Positions 11,642 to 23,002 of a DNA stretch of 64,000 nt are shown in pieces; within the stretch, counting starts at the first letter, position 1; each line of letters begins with the position of its first letter. The notes beneath the pieces are model-generated. The model was not told where the DNA came from and did no database searches. It worked only from the letters and a program-made list of their open reading frames with translations. A program made the position numbers and the translations under genes. The stretch covers positions 186,001 through 250,000 of the forward strand of contig MCGO01000048.1 of NCBI GenBank assembly GCA_002104985.1, read 5' to 3'. This DNA comes from Rhizoclosmatium globosum. Taxonomy: Eukaryota; Chytridiomycota; Chytridiomycetes; Chytridiales; Chytriomycetaceae.

Positions 11642-13029
11642 TCAATTATGTATCATTTCTTTGAGAAGTAATGTGATAAACAAAAGCAACATGGCTGAAA
11701 CAATATTTTTCGTTGGTGAATTCGACGTTTTTTCCGTGGCGACATTCTTATTCGGAGGTACTTGAGTGACCACAATCGAAAAAGTAGGAGAAACAGCAGC
11801 AACAGCAGTTGTGGTTGTGGTTGTGGGTTTTGGTTTTTGTCCCCAAATTACAACACCAGCTGTATCCAACTTTTGGATTTCTGAATGGAAAGCAGCAGCT
11901 GTGGCATCATCTCCAATAATTCGGAAATCGCGTTCAGTCATATAAGCCTGTTCAGCTTCCTTTTTCCAAATTTCAAACGATATTGCCATTTTAAATTTGG
12001 GATATTTCGCCAGGAACGCGGGATTGAAAATGTTGGAGCTCCAAAAGGACATAACCATGGCAGTTCGTCCTGGTCCCGCATCGATTTCGGACCTGACACC
12101 ATCCAAGCTTTTCGCAATTTGAAAAGCGCCTCCTCCTTCTGAGATGACGAAGGGTTTGTTGTACTTTACAGCGTATTCTTGGTAAAATGAGGTCTTGCTT
12201 CCTTGTGGTCCTTGTGAGTCCATCATTTGTGCCGTGTAATCACTTGGGCATAGAGAGTTGACCATGAAAGAAAGAGGGTAATTGTTTTCGTATCCTTTCC
12301 AATCTGTTGATTTGTTGGTGAGTAATCCGTTTGCGACAGTTTGGAAGAAAAGTACTTACATAGTGAAAGTCCAACCCAGTCAACATAGTCTTCGCCGGGC
12401 CAATATGGCGCGTACGGAAACTGTCCATCACTTGTATCAGTGTTTGGAGACCAGACCATCGCCACTGTTGGAGCAACCGCATTGATGGCAGTGTAAACCT
12501 TCCTCCAAAGGGCAATATACGAAGCAGTGTCCCCTGAATAAGGAAACCAATGACCATTCATTTCAGGTGCAAAGCGAATGAATAAATTGCGTCCCGTGGT
12601 ATTCTATTTGTCGTTTAAAAACGCGAAGACCAAATCGAAACTCACAGTAATTGATTGGCACTGAGTAGCGAGTGCCTGAATATCCTTGTCTTCAACATTA
12701 ATCGAGTTTGGATAAATCGTCAAGAATATGGCGGCGTCAGTTCCATCGTCAAATATCTTCATGTTGACTGTTCCGTCTGGATTGTGATTACTTGTGTCAT
12801 AGTCAGGTGGCCCATCGACAGGCGGATTTGGTGGAAGATGTTGATATGATTGAAATACGCCAGTGTTGAAGCCTATCTTCTTGTTGAAACTTGCCGCTGT
12901 TTCGCCGCCTGAAACTGGTCCCGTGGAGGAATCAAACCAAGCCCCAAAAATCAACTTTCCATCCGCAGGTTCCAGCTTTGCCAGAGCAAATACGAATGAG
13001 GGTATTAGAACCAAACTCAAGAGAAGCAT
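11642..13029 (-). CDS. Secreted, probably GPI-anchored glycoside hydrolase, GH26-like
   Basis: Three exons with introns 12604-12645 (42 bp) and 12304-12359 (56 bp). The product begins with a hydrophobic signal peptide of about 15 residues and ends with a Thr/Ser-rich stalk followed by a hydrophobic tail. That pattern is typical of GPI anchoring. The catalytic region has RFAPEMNGHWFPY, where Glu would be the acid/base, WSPN, and FVISEGGGAF, where Glu would be the nucleophile. This spacing is that of clan GH-A, closest to GH26-type beta-mannanases and glucanases. The likely role is cleavage of beta-1,4 mannan or glucan at the cell surface or wall. The family number is less sure than the TIM-barrel hydrolase assignment. 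It is divergent from the V-ATPase gene, with 298 bp between the starts. Confidence 0.82.
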
Positions 13030-13327
13030 CAGTTTGTAAACTTCTTTTTGTTGGGCTTCTTTTGGTGGAACGAATGGAATTCCAGCAAAACCGATTCAAA
13101 CCTTTTCGTGCCATTTGATAAATTCGTACATCGATTTCGTTGATCATATTCTAATTGAAAATGAAGCCATTCATATACCTGTTGCCTAAAACTGAACATC
13201 CTACAAATAACAAGAATAACCATTACAGTGTTAATTGAGAGTCCTGCATAGGCTTTCATCTGAAAACATTTCATATTGGCTGAGGTACGGCACAGAACTT
13301 CGGAAAAAATCAAGTGAGAAAGCAACG

Positions 13328-14973
13328 ATGTTCTGGCTTCTTTCCGCACCTCCAGACCCAACCAAGAACGACACCGTCTCAAAACTACGCGACAAGATCG
13401 CGTCCCGAAACCAGGACCTCGCTGAAATATTTCCATTCAACTTGCCTGACTTCAAGGTATTTAACCCTCAACCAGCCCAACTTCAACGCTTATCCTCGAA
13501 AGGTCGGGACCTTGGATACCTTAGTGCTTCTATCCGATGACTTGGTCAAGGCTGATGCCACGTTTGAGTCTGTGACGATGAAGATTGGAGACAACCTGAG
13601 GGCCCTTTTGAACAATGACATGGACCAATGGAGAAACAACCTCTCCGTCAACGAGAGTAAGTCCCACCTTAATACGCGGATTACAAGAATAGAACGGATG
13701 AAGGCTGACGTTGTTTTGTAGAATCGATCGACCAGTACCTCAAGGCCTTCACCTGGAACACGATGAAATACAGAACCGACAAAAGTCTGCGCGAACTAAC
13801 GGATCTGATTAGTCAAGTGAGTCACCTTGCTGGAGTCGGGATAGGGCATGAGTCTGATGTGCTAGTGAAAAACAGGAAGTCAACTCAATTGAAACCCTCA
13901 TGAAGAACAAGATGCAAAGCTATTCAACAGTCAAAACTTCACTCTCTGGAATGCAGAGAAAGCAGACGTAAGGAGTCGTATTTGAAGAGGCAGCCCGTTC
14001 TAACGTTGTGAATCGAATTCTTGATATCGTGCAGCGGAAACCTCTCAATCAAAAGCCTGAATGACATTGTCAAGAAAGAGTATTTTGTGCTGGATTCTGA
14101 GTATTTGATTACTGTCCTTGTTGCTGTTCCAAAGTAAGCGTTTGGCAACGCGGACGAAAGGCTAATAATTTATTTTGGTAGAGCTTTGGAGAAGGAATGG
14201 TTGAATGGATACGAATCGCTTACTCAAATGGTGGTTCCGCGTTCTTCTCAGTAAGTACTGGTAATACTTTTAGTGATTTGACTAAAACTATTGTTTCTAG
14301 GAAGATCGCTGACGACGAAGAATACAGTTTATTCACGGTAACATTATTTCAAAGAGTTTTGGACGAGTTTACGCAAAAGGCCCGAAGTGAAAAGTTTGTT
14401 TTTGACGGATTTGTTGAAGGAACTAATGGTGACATGCAGGTTTATTGTTCGCGATTTCAAGTGGAACGAACAGCAAATGGCTATGGAAAAGAAGGCGCTT
14501 GCTGAAGCCGGTGCTGCTGAAAAGGAGCAATGGGTTTGTCTTCCGCCGACTTGTGATTCTCTTTTAACACACCTTTGACAGACTACGCTCCTCCGTCTTT
14601 GCAAAACTAACTTTGGTGAAGTGTTTTCATGCTGGATTCATATCAAAGTGCTCCGAGTATATGTTGAGTCTATTTTACGATACGGATTGCCGCCCGATTT
14701 TCAGCCCATGGTCATCAAGGTAGGGCAACGCATTTCAACACTGAGGAAACGAATCTTACAGTTGTTATACAGTTGAAGCCAAAGCAAAACGAAAAGAAGC
14801 TCCGTGATGCAATTAACTTGCATTATGTTAAGCTCGGTGGCGCCGCAAACAACAGCAGTGGAGCTGCAGACGATCAATTGGAAGAGAATTTACAGCTGCT
14901 ATTGGGAGACAAAGATTATTGTCCAGCAGTGTTGTTTGCCGTTAATGCCTTCTGGATTGATTCAAACAAGTGA
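13328..14973 (+). CDS. VMA5: V-type H+-ATPase V1 subunit C
   Basis: About nine exons with very short introns can be joined in phase to give a full-length subunit C of about 385 residues. The N terminus MFWLLSAP and the following [12 protein letters not shown] junction match the family. Further landmarks are [30 protein letters not shown] and [16 protein letters not shown]. Donors include non-canonical-looking GTTTGT and GTATTT sites, but each junction restores family sequence. Subunit C bridges the peripheral stators of V1 and Vo and is released during reversible disassembly. The last exon is short and carries a Gly/Ser insert typical of the C-terminal region. The ATG at 13328 is the first codon of the conserved start. 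No frameshift was needed. Confidence 0.95.
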
Positions 14974-15343
14974 TGGGTGCAAGGATATTGGTACTACCGG
15001 TTTTCCAATAATAAAAATAGCAAGCATGATGTTACGTACCAGAGGATAATGCTGCTTGGAATGCGAGCGAAGGAATTGGGAGACCAGTGTGCGTGGACTG
15101 GTGAAAAAGTTTCGAAAAACTGAACAATGGGTGTGTTGCCCTACCCTTTCCCCACCACCCGGCCACCCGATTGATCCCCCTCCTGTCGCACTATCCCGCA
15201 ATACTGTCTGGGTCCAGGATCCCTCTGGCGCGATGAAATCGGGCGGCTGATCAGCTCCACGGCGCAATCCTCATTTTTCCGAGGTCCTCTTAAAAATTCA
15301 TAATTGGATGATATCGGGAGAGGGTCCTAGGAGGAGGACGTGT
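14974..15343. other. Intergenic region between VMA5 and the 14-3-3 gene
   Basis: This gap of 370 bp has no convincing gene. It contains a C-rich tract near 15135-15185 and several short open frames without family features. It should hold the VMA5 3' end and the 14-3-3 promoter. No RNA gene was found. Confidence 0.4.
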
Positions 15344-16639
15344 ATGGACCAGGGCTGTACCTGTTGTCGAATCATTAGGCTCATAGGGCTCTTTGACGCT
15401 CCACCCGCCCCGCTTTGCTCCAAAATATGCAATGAATTGACTCACTGACCACTTCTCTTTCTCTTTGTCAGCTGCCCCACGTGAAGACCAAGTATACATG
15501 GCCAAGCTCGCTGAGCAGGCTGAGCGTTACGATGGTGCGTTGTTTGATCCCTTTGAGTGGATGTACCCTCATTTTGACCTCCAATTTGTTGGGCATCATC
15601 ACTCTCTCTTCGTACTTAACTCTTGCTAATCACATCTTATGTAATAAATAGAGATGGTTACCTTCATGAAGGTTCGTGACGCAACTCCCCTTCACCTCCC
15701 TTACTGTTATCGTGAGGGTGTCTAGTCTGGGGAAAAATTTCACTAACCAACAGTCTCCTTCATTCTCTTCGCGTTATTTAGGAAGTTGCCAAGGTAAGCG
15801 TGTTTTTTAGTGGTTTTGGTGGGATGAGAGGCTAAAAGGGGCGGTTTTTATGTAGTTGGGCGTTGAACTCACTGTTGAGGAGCGCAACTTGTTGTCTGTC
15901 GCCTACAAGAACGTTATTGGAGGTCGTCGTGGTTCCTGGAGAATTGTCTCTTCCATCGAGCAGAAGGAGGAGATCAAGGGTAACGAGGGACAGGTTGCTA
16001 AGATCAAGGCATACCGTAACAAGATCGAGCAGGAGCTCCAAGATGTCTGCTCTGACATCCTTGCCGTTCTTGATGAGCACTTGATCCCAGCTGCTGAGGC
16101 TGGTGAATCTAAGGTCTTCTACTACAAGATGTAAATACCCAACATTTTCCTAGACGGGAGACTGACTTTACTATTCAGGAAGGGAGACTACCACCGTTAC
16201 CTCGCTGAGTTCGCCACTGGTGACAAGCGAAAGGACTCTGCCGGCCACGCCCACGAAGCTTACAAGGCCGCCACCGACATTGCTTCCACCGAGCTTGCTC
16301 CAACCCACCCAATCCGTCTTGGACTCGCCTTGAACTTCTCCGTGTTCTACTACGAGATCCTCAACTCCCCAGACCGTGCTTGCCACTTGGCCAAGCAGGC
16401 TTTCGACGACGCTATTGCCGAGCTCGACACTCTTAGCGAGGAGTCCTACAAGGACTCTACCTTGATCATGCAGCTCCTCCGTGACAACTTGACCCTCTGG
16501 ACTTCTGATCTGACCGATGGTGCGTAATTTTCAAAATTATATTGTGTATATGATTACTGATCTTTGACTTATGTCATACATCTTAGCAGAGGCGGACAAG
16601 GCTGAGGAGAAGCCTGATGAGGCTGAGGCTCAAAGCTAA
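15344..16639 (+). CDS. 14-3-3 protein
   Basis: The product is a classical 14-3-3 dimeric phosphoserine/phosphothreonine-binding adaptor of about 255 residues. The frame is built from seven exons. Landmarks are [35 protein letters not shown] (holding the groove Lys and Arg) and [11 protein letters not shown] (the second Arg-Tyr pair). The helix alpha-I segment with LWTSD and an acidic tail also match. Internal introns at about 15534-15651, 15671-15780, 15793-15855, 16133-16179 and 16520-16587 are phase-consistent. The first coding exon is uncertain: ATG 15344 with a donor at 15357 and acceptor at 15471 gives MDQGS before APRED and is only the best candidate. It is convergent with the MORN gene. 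Codon use is strongly biased, as expected for an abundant protein. Confidence 0.95.
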
Positions 16640-16719
16640 GGGTTTAATTGTTGAGACGTTTTGTTGGTACTTTTCCTTGTTGAACAAAAAACTTGAAAAT
16701 TGATCGTTGTGTATACATT

Positions 16720-17300
16720 TTATTGAATCTCGGCTGATAAAGAGGCTCCATAACCACGAGAGAACATTCCAATCCAGTTCTGGCCATCCTTGTCTGTAAA
16801 CTTGCCTGGCCCATTGACCGTGTACGTTCCCATTCAGCTGTAAGTTGAGATCCATCAGGCCATGAGTATGTTCCTTGTCCCATAAATTTGTTGTCTTTCC
16901 AATATCCCTGTGACACATATCAACTAAATTGGAAGGGGTTTAGCACACTCACATCATACACTGCACCACTTGTGAACTCCAGGCGGCCTCTTCCATTCAT
17001 TTTGTCCATTTCCCAGTTTCCATTATAGACATAATCAGGACAAATATGTTTTCCTTCCCCGTGTCGCATAATCGGTTGTCCAGCTTCTGCGTCCTTGTAC
17101 GCACCCTCTAAAAGCAGTTAGAGATATTGATAAACATTGAAGCCTCACCATATCGCGAAGTGTCAGGGAATATGTAAGTTCCAACCTTTGCTGGAGGTGC
17201 TTTGAATTTGCCCACAACTGTCAGTGTGAAACGGTTAATCGCTGCGTTCCTCACCTTCAGTTTCCTTCGCCTTTCCGCCGGACGCTTTCTTTGGAGGCAT
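16720..17300 (-). CDS. MORN-repeat protein, frame broken in the last repeat
   Basis: Four exons encode a basic N terminus (MPPKKASGGK) and then about five MORN repeats (for example YNGNWEMDKMNGRGRLEF and YDGYWKDNKFMGQGTYSW). MORN proteins bind membranes or act as scaffolds; in flagellated cells several belong to radial spokes. Introns of about 40 bp lie between the exons, all GT-AG and in phase. At about 16826 the frame breaks: adding one base restores the 23-residue repeat spacing (TVNGPGKFTDKDG, then a stop at 16720). The unshifted frame instead runs to 16644 with non-MORN sequence. I take the shifted frame as correct. The gene is divergent from the STE20 kinase, with 78 bp between start codons. 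Confidence 0.82.
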
Positions 17301-17378
17301 TAATAGTGAGGAATGAAGGAGAGATTTTCGAAGCAACAATTCAGTTCGCTTGGCCGAAACGGATTTATCACCTCTGAA

Positions 17379-20302
17379 ATGGCTGCCTCTCCTTCATCAT
17401 TGATCCTCTCTTTGAAGGTTTTCAGCTTGGAAATGATCCAGAGACCATCTTTGAACTGGAAGAGCGCGTTGGTTCTGGAAAGTAAGTTTCAATGGTGGAC
17501 AGCAACGGGTCTCTTGCTTCTGCATGCTTGCTTCTTACTCTCTGCACACTCAGTTATGGTGAAGTCTATCGAGCACGCATACTCCGCACAAACACTCTTG
17601 CTGCCATCAAGATTATCACTCTTGAAGAGGATGAAAACTTGGACGACGTTCTTGCTGAAGTCAATTTTCTTCGCGACTGCCGACACAAGAATATTGTTGC
17701 ATACTATGGATCGTATTTAAAGCGTGGGAAGGTGAAGGGGGAGAAGTCTGTCTGGGTACTGTATTCACTCTTGTCAAACAATTACGAAGGAAATGCTGAC
17801 GTGATTCGTAGATTGCGATGGAGTTTTGCGGAGGTGGATCTGTGGAATTTTGTTACAAGAGTTGAGTGCGCATTGGCTGTGGTTCACTGCTTTGCTGACA
17901 AGAATGAACCTTTTTGTAGCATTGCGAGCCCCACTTTCAGAATCGAAATTGCACATATAATGCGTGAATGCTTACAAGTAATTTATATGATAACTTCTTC
18001 ATCAACTCATAAAATGCTATAGGGACTATCTTACCTGCATTCATGCAACAAAATCCATAGAGACATCAAATCTGCGAATATTTTATTAACGGAAGACGGA
18101 AAAGTGAAGCTTGGTTTGTGGATGGCAATATTTGTTTGGTTTTACTGACATGGAAGTTCAGCCGACTTTGGAGTTTCAACCCAACTTGTACATACTTTAG
18201 CAAAACGAACCACATTCACTGGTACTCCTTATTGGTAAACTATTCATAATATTATCTATCGCATACTGAGACTGATATAGGATGGCCCCTGAAGTTATTA
18301 CATCCGATTATGAAGGAACAGTGTACGACTCAAAGGTACACTCTTTGGCTCACGCTATGCGACTCTCTGACGACCTATGAGTTTAGGCTGATATTTGGTC
18401 ACTTGGAATAACAGCCATAGAAATGGCAGAAACCAAACCGCCATTCTATGATATGCTTCCAGTCCAAGTCCTCTACACGATCCCAAAAGTCGACTCGCCG
18501 ATACTTGGGCTCAATCGTGACTGGTCGTTCGAGTTTCGTGATTTTGTGAAGAAATGCTTGAACAAGTCACCGGAATTGCGCGCTTCTGCAGATGATCTGT
18601 TAAAGGTAAATTATTTCAGAGACAATGAGTTTATTAAAACTTCGTGACAGCATCCTTTTATTACTTCTCATCGTCGCGATCCTACTGTAATCCCTGCACT
18701 AATTCAACGTGTTCGATATGCTCGCATGATTTCTAAACAAGCACGAGACGATGATCGGGTGCGGTTACTGCTGAATCAAATGAGTGAATTTGGTGTGGAT
18801 GAGGATGAGGAAAAATACCCGAAATGCGCATACAAAGTCCCGAATCAACTGTCAGACGAGGTCTTCCCTTATCACCAATATCTTCACCAATGTCACCACT
18901 CATTGGTCAATCGCCGCCAAGATCACCTGTTGAGAGAGAAGTCTGGACGTATTTATTCCAGCAGCGGAGGTGTCCAAACCATCTTCTAAACCAGTAAGTA
19001 GCTTCTCTTTCGTTATAAGTTCCAAGATTAAACAAACCACAGACTTTCAAAGCTACACGCCTATGTCGTCTTGGGCTACAAATTACTTGCGCTGAATATA
19101 TCGGAACCACACTCTTATTCGGTACGGAAGATGGGCTGTACAGTTTCGACACAACAGCCCCAACAACAAAGATGATTCCTTTGTCAACACGAAGATATTC
19201 ACAACTGGCTTACTGCCCGCAATTAAATATTCTTATTTCCAAGTCTGGTGAGTTTGGTTGTCACTTGTCTTGCAGGTTGACTTATCCATGTATTTTGACA
19301 GGAAAACATGACATTATTGGGTTCATAAGTTTTCAAACATCGATAAGTTCGCCCGCAAGCAAAAGTTTGAAGTGGACTCTGGATTTGTCAAATTGAAGAC
19401 ACAAAGGGAGCTTTGTTGTTTTCATTGAGTGAGTGCCTTGTTTTTACGTTTTTGAAATATTGATGATTGATTCTAGGCTCTCACCGAGGCTCGCATTATT
19501 TATGTATTGCTCTCGAATCTTCGGTAATTGTAGCAAAATGGGCTGGGTTTCCAGAGAATCAGTTTGTAACTGTGGCAGTGAGTTGATGACTTAAGCATCT
19601 GTTCCACTTAAAAATTCTAATCATGATAACTGCTTTAGACCGTTCCGCTGTCGTTCAGAACCACTTCCTTGGATCTCATTGAAACAGCACCCAACGAACT
19701 TTTTCTATTTCTTGGAGATTCATCTGGCCACTGTCATTCTATGGACCTCAACAGACAGGAAATCAGTCCCATAGAAATTCCTCATCAGTTTCAGCAACAT
19801 ATTGGAGGAGCAAGTCGATTGGAAAATGGGTGAAAAGTGTGTCATTTTCAACGCCACATGTTCAAGAAAATATCTTGGTACTCTGCTTTGAAAAATGGGG
19901 TTAGTCGACCGATTAGGCGATGATTTTGGTGAAAACGAAGTTAGGTCTCTTGGTTGGAGGAATCAAGTTTCGTTCGTTGGTGAGTTTGGGCAACAGAAAT
20001 GATTGGTGTACTCATTGTCCTACTATAGTCAAATTTGGAACAAAGTATATCGTCGCCGGCTCCACTTCAGTTATCGATGTGATAAATGTTGAGACAGGGA
20101 AAGTCGTTCATGTGTTCGCAACATCGATGGAAAAGATACGTGCATTGCGGTTTCTAACATGTAAGTTTCCATTGTGTGTTGTAAAAACTGAAACGCGATA
20201 AAAGGTCATGGAAACAAGCTATTTTTGCAAGCAGATGAAGTTAAGGATGGTAATCGCATTGGGTCCATCTTGTGCATTGAGATTACAGAAAGTATAATAT
20301 AA
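17379..20302 (+). CDS. STE20/GCK-family Ser/Thr kinase with C-terminal CNH domain
   Basis: A multi-exon gene. The kinase domain holds a glycine loop (VGSGNYGEVY), AAIKII with the ATP Lys, [18 protein letters not shown], and the activation segment GTPYWMAPEV, which marks the STE20 group. It is followed by about 130 linker residues and a citron homology (CNH) domain (about 19050-20300) with [16 protein letters not shown] and a final [12 protein letters not shown]. That order matches germinal-centre kinases of the MAP4K type. The CNH domain commonly binds small GTPases. Three single-base losses are needed to keep frame: near 17400, just after the ATG, and near 19321 and 19395 in the CNH domain. 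The ATG at 17379 is the best start after correcting the first. It converges on the COMPASS gene, with 61 bp between stops. Confidence 0.88.
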
Positions 20303-20363
20303 TTGTATTTATAAGACGTATGTGGAATAAATTAAGACAGTATTTATATTTGTACAAGCTTGG

Positions 20364-22796
20364 TCAAAGTGACAGTGTCATGAGGATTCTCCGCTTTTTC
20401 ATTCTTTCCACAATTCGACCTTCTTCTTCGACAATCTCTTTCATTTTTTCCATCTGCGGGACATACTAGATTAATACAATCATCAACTTCTCTCAGTATA
20501 CTCACCAAAGTTTCAATATGGAATTCGGCCTCTTCGACTTTCAGTCTCTCCCATGATGCATGTTGTTTACACTCGTCCGACGGTATAGCACACATTGTCG
20601 GCAATAATGCAACTTTGACGTCCTCCCAACTCGTTGCAGTTGATAAGCCCTCCAAATCCAATCCATCCAAGTCCTCAAGTCTTCCCACTCGTCACCAGCG
20701 TCTTCGTCCTCTGATTCTTCAACAAATCCTGCTCTGGAACAAGATCACCTTCGATAAAAACACCCGCGTCTCCAGCCTTCAACCAAACATCCACAATTCT
20801 TGAATCAAATCCACAAACAGGTTTCCTCACAAACACTCCCACATCTTCCACAGCCACATCCTCTCCCACGTCCTCCCCACCACCACCAGCATTACCGTAA
20901 CGCGTCTCTTCTTCTTCCCCTTCTTCCCTTTCACCTCCTCTTCTCCTCCACAACCCCCTCCACATTCTCCTTCTCCTCCACCCCACCCTCCTCCACACAA
21001 AGACACCCCTCAACAACCTTCTTCCGAAACACACACGCATCAACCCCCTTCAAAACACGCTCCCAAACCAGAACCCGCGCCTTCACACCGTCCTTCTCCC
21101 CGCCAAGCCTGCGCATCTTTTCCGCGTCGAGAGCGTCAAACGTTTCGAGGGAGACGAGGTCGCCGCGGTCGCGGAGGACGCGGAGCCTCGGGTCGGTGTA
21201 TGTGCGTTTTGGGATTTTTTTGTTGTGAATCGCGGTTTTTAAGGCGTATGCGGAGATGCTGAGGCCACAGGTTTGTGAGCAGTATCGTGACGACATGTCT
21301 TGTTGTGGGGGAGGTGGTTTTTGGGATGGGTGGGGGACTGGGCGTTGGTTGTTGAGGAGGTTGGGGGGTGTTGGGTCTGGAAGGTATTTTTGACAGGTTG
21401 GTGGGTGATGTACAGGGTGGAGAGGTGGGTCTTTAAGGTGTGGAGAGTTTGTGTTTGGTGGAAAAGGAGAGGAATAGTTTCGGGTTGTGCGTTGGCTGGT
21501 TGTGTGGGAGGAATTTCGGGAAGGACCTGGCAGATTGGAATTGAGGGGCAGAGGGTGGAGCAACTGCAGCTGATGTGGGGTTTGGGGTGCCGTTTTGAAT
21601 TGGGGTGATACAGTAGCTGTTGAAATAGCCTCGACATCAATCACCACAGATTCTTGATCATCAACGGCTTCAATATCAATAAAAACCTCTTCTTCATCTC
21701 CCGGAGTTAAGCATGGATCCAATGACATTGGTGGCGGAGAATCTGGAGAATCAGAAGGCTCTAATGGTGGGGACTCGGGTGAGTCTGCAATGGCGTTTTC
21801 GCATCCTTCTGCTGGAGGTGCAATGAGTTTGTCCTTCATAATTTTATCTATCGAGGTTTAAATGAATGGTGATCTCAATGATAGTAAGTACCACAGTCTT
21901 ACCTTGCTCGAGCTGGAATTGTTCTTGTAGCTGATCAAAGATAATTTGGTGTTGATGAACAACAGCAGTTTGTAAACGTCCGGCTTCTCCAGCTTGCCAG
22001 GCAGCACAAAACTTTTTAAAGACGGGACGGCGACCACTATCGTGTTCACAGATTCGACAAAACCAAAGAAAGATTCTCTCTGCTTCTTCTTCTTCATGTT
22101 GGCGCAAATTCCATGGAACCATTCATCACAACCGTCACACTAGAATCAAAACAAGCTCAGATCAAGAAAATAGAAAGTATAATTTACCTGAATGTAAAAG
22201 AGGCTCGGGTCGTACGTTTTCTGCAGTAGCATAGACCTTGTTTGGATCCTCATCATATTCATAGTCGGAATACTCGCCATCGGATCCCTCGTCAGCATCC
22301 TCATTGTCTTTCTTCTTAACAATCACTTTCGAAGCCGTTGCATTCGTCTTTTTTGCAGGTTGTTTCTGTTTCGTTTTGAGTTGTTCTTTCCGGACTTCTG
22401 TTGGATGTGTGAGACGACAGAGTGTCATGACTTAGGCGGAGACGCACCTTTTTCTTTTTCTGAATTTGCTGTTGTTTCTTCTGAGGTTGTGCTTTGATTG
22501 TGTTGGATTTGATATCCGATTGAGAAGGCACTTTGACGGCCGCCGAAGACTGTTTTCGCGGCGGTTCTCTCCGGTTCTCTCGTTTGATCTCTTTCTCCTT
22601 CGTTGTCGTTGTCGTCCAAGGTGTTCACGTTCGCGTCCAAATCCAAGTTCAAATGCAGAGTGAGCGCCGACAGTTCGAGCCCGCGCCGCTTCCACCGCAA
22701 CTGACACGCGTTGCAAAGTACTTCAAAACCAGTGGGTCCGCTCCGCCAGAGCGACGTCGACGTGGTGCCGCACGAGCAGCACTTCTTCGACGACAT
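20364..22796 (-). CDS. GATA zinc finger plus PHD finger protein, Spp1/CFP1-like COMPASS subunit
   Basis: The frame assembles into an N-terminal GATA-type finger (CCSCG ... LWRSGP ... LCNACQLRW) and a Lys/Glu-rich linker. A PHD finger follows (YCYCRK, FYIQCDGCDEWFHGIC, WFCRICE), then a proline-rich region, a YCSQTCGL segment, and a C-terminal CGFD / CAIPSDECKQHASW element with a charged helix. PHD plus C-terminal Cys/His element is the signature of Spp1/CFP1, the H3K4me3 reader of the Set1 complex. A spliced join (intron about 22393-22441) links the GATA and PHD parts in phase. At least five single-base losses must be corrected: near 22229, 22217, 22102, 20733 and 20678. One gene or two adjacent genes is the main uncertainty. 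The start is the ATG at 22796; 206 bp separate it from the divergent NRPS-like gene. Confidence 0.78.
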
Positions 22797-23002
22797 ACTC
22801 TCTTTTTGTCCGAAAGTTGGTTGCAACTGATCAAGAGATTCAAAGCCGCCATTGCATCAGAACTACTGTCATATTTGGGCTCTATTATGACATCGAAATT
22901 AATTGATCGCATTGGTGGAATTGTCAATTTGAGGGATTTCCATTCAAACCTCCTTTCGGGGTTCCCTCTCTCTCTCGTCCCTCAGCTTAAACCTCAAATA
23001 CT

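Noticed and set aside
14962..15505. Minus-strand frames between VMA5 and 14-3-3
   Set aside because: They carry no domain features and overlap the 14-3-3 second exon on the opposite strand.
16801..16830. A 20-bp micro-intron to restore the MORN frame
   Set aside because: The GT...AG span of 20 bp would restore the frame but removes conserved repeat residues. A one-base loss keeps the exact 23-residue spacing.
20931..21839. A separate proline-rich gene of about 300 codons
   Set aside because: It connects in phase, after frame correction, to PHD and C-terminal elements of the Spp1-like gene, so it is treated as that gene's middle region.
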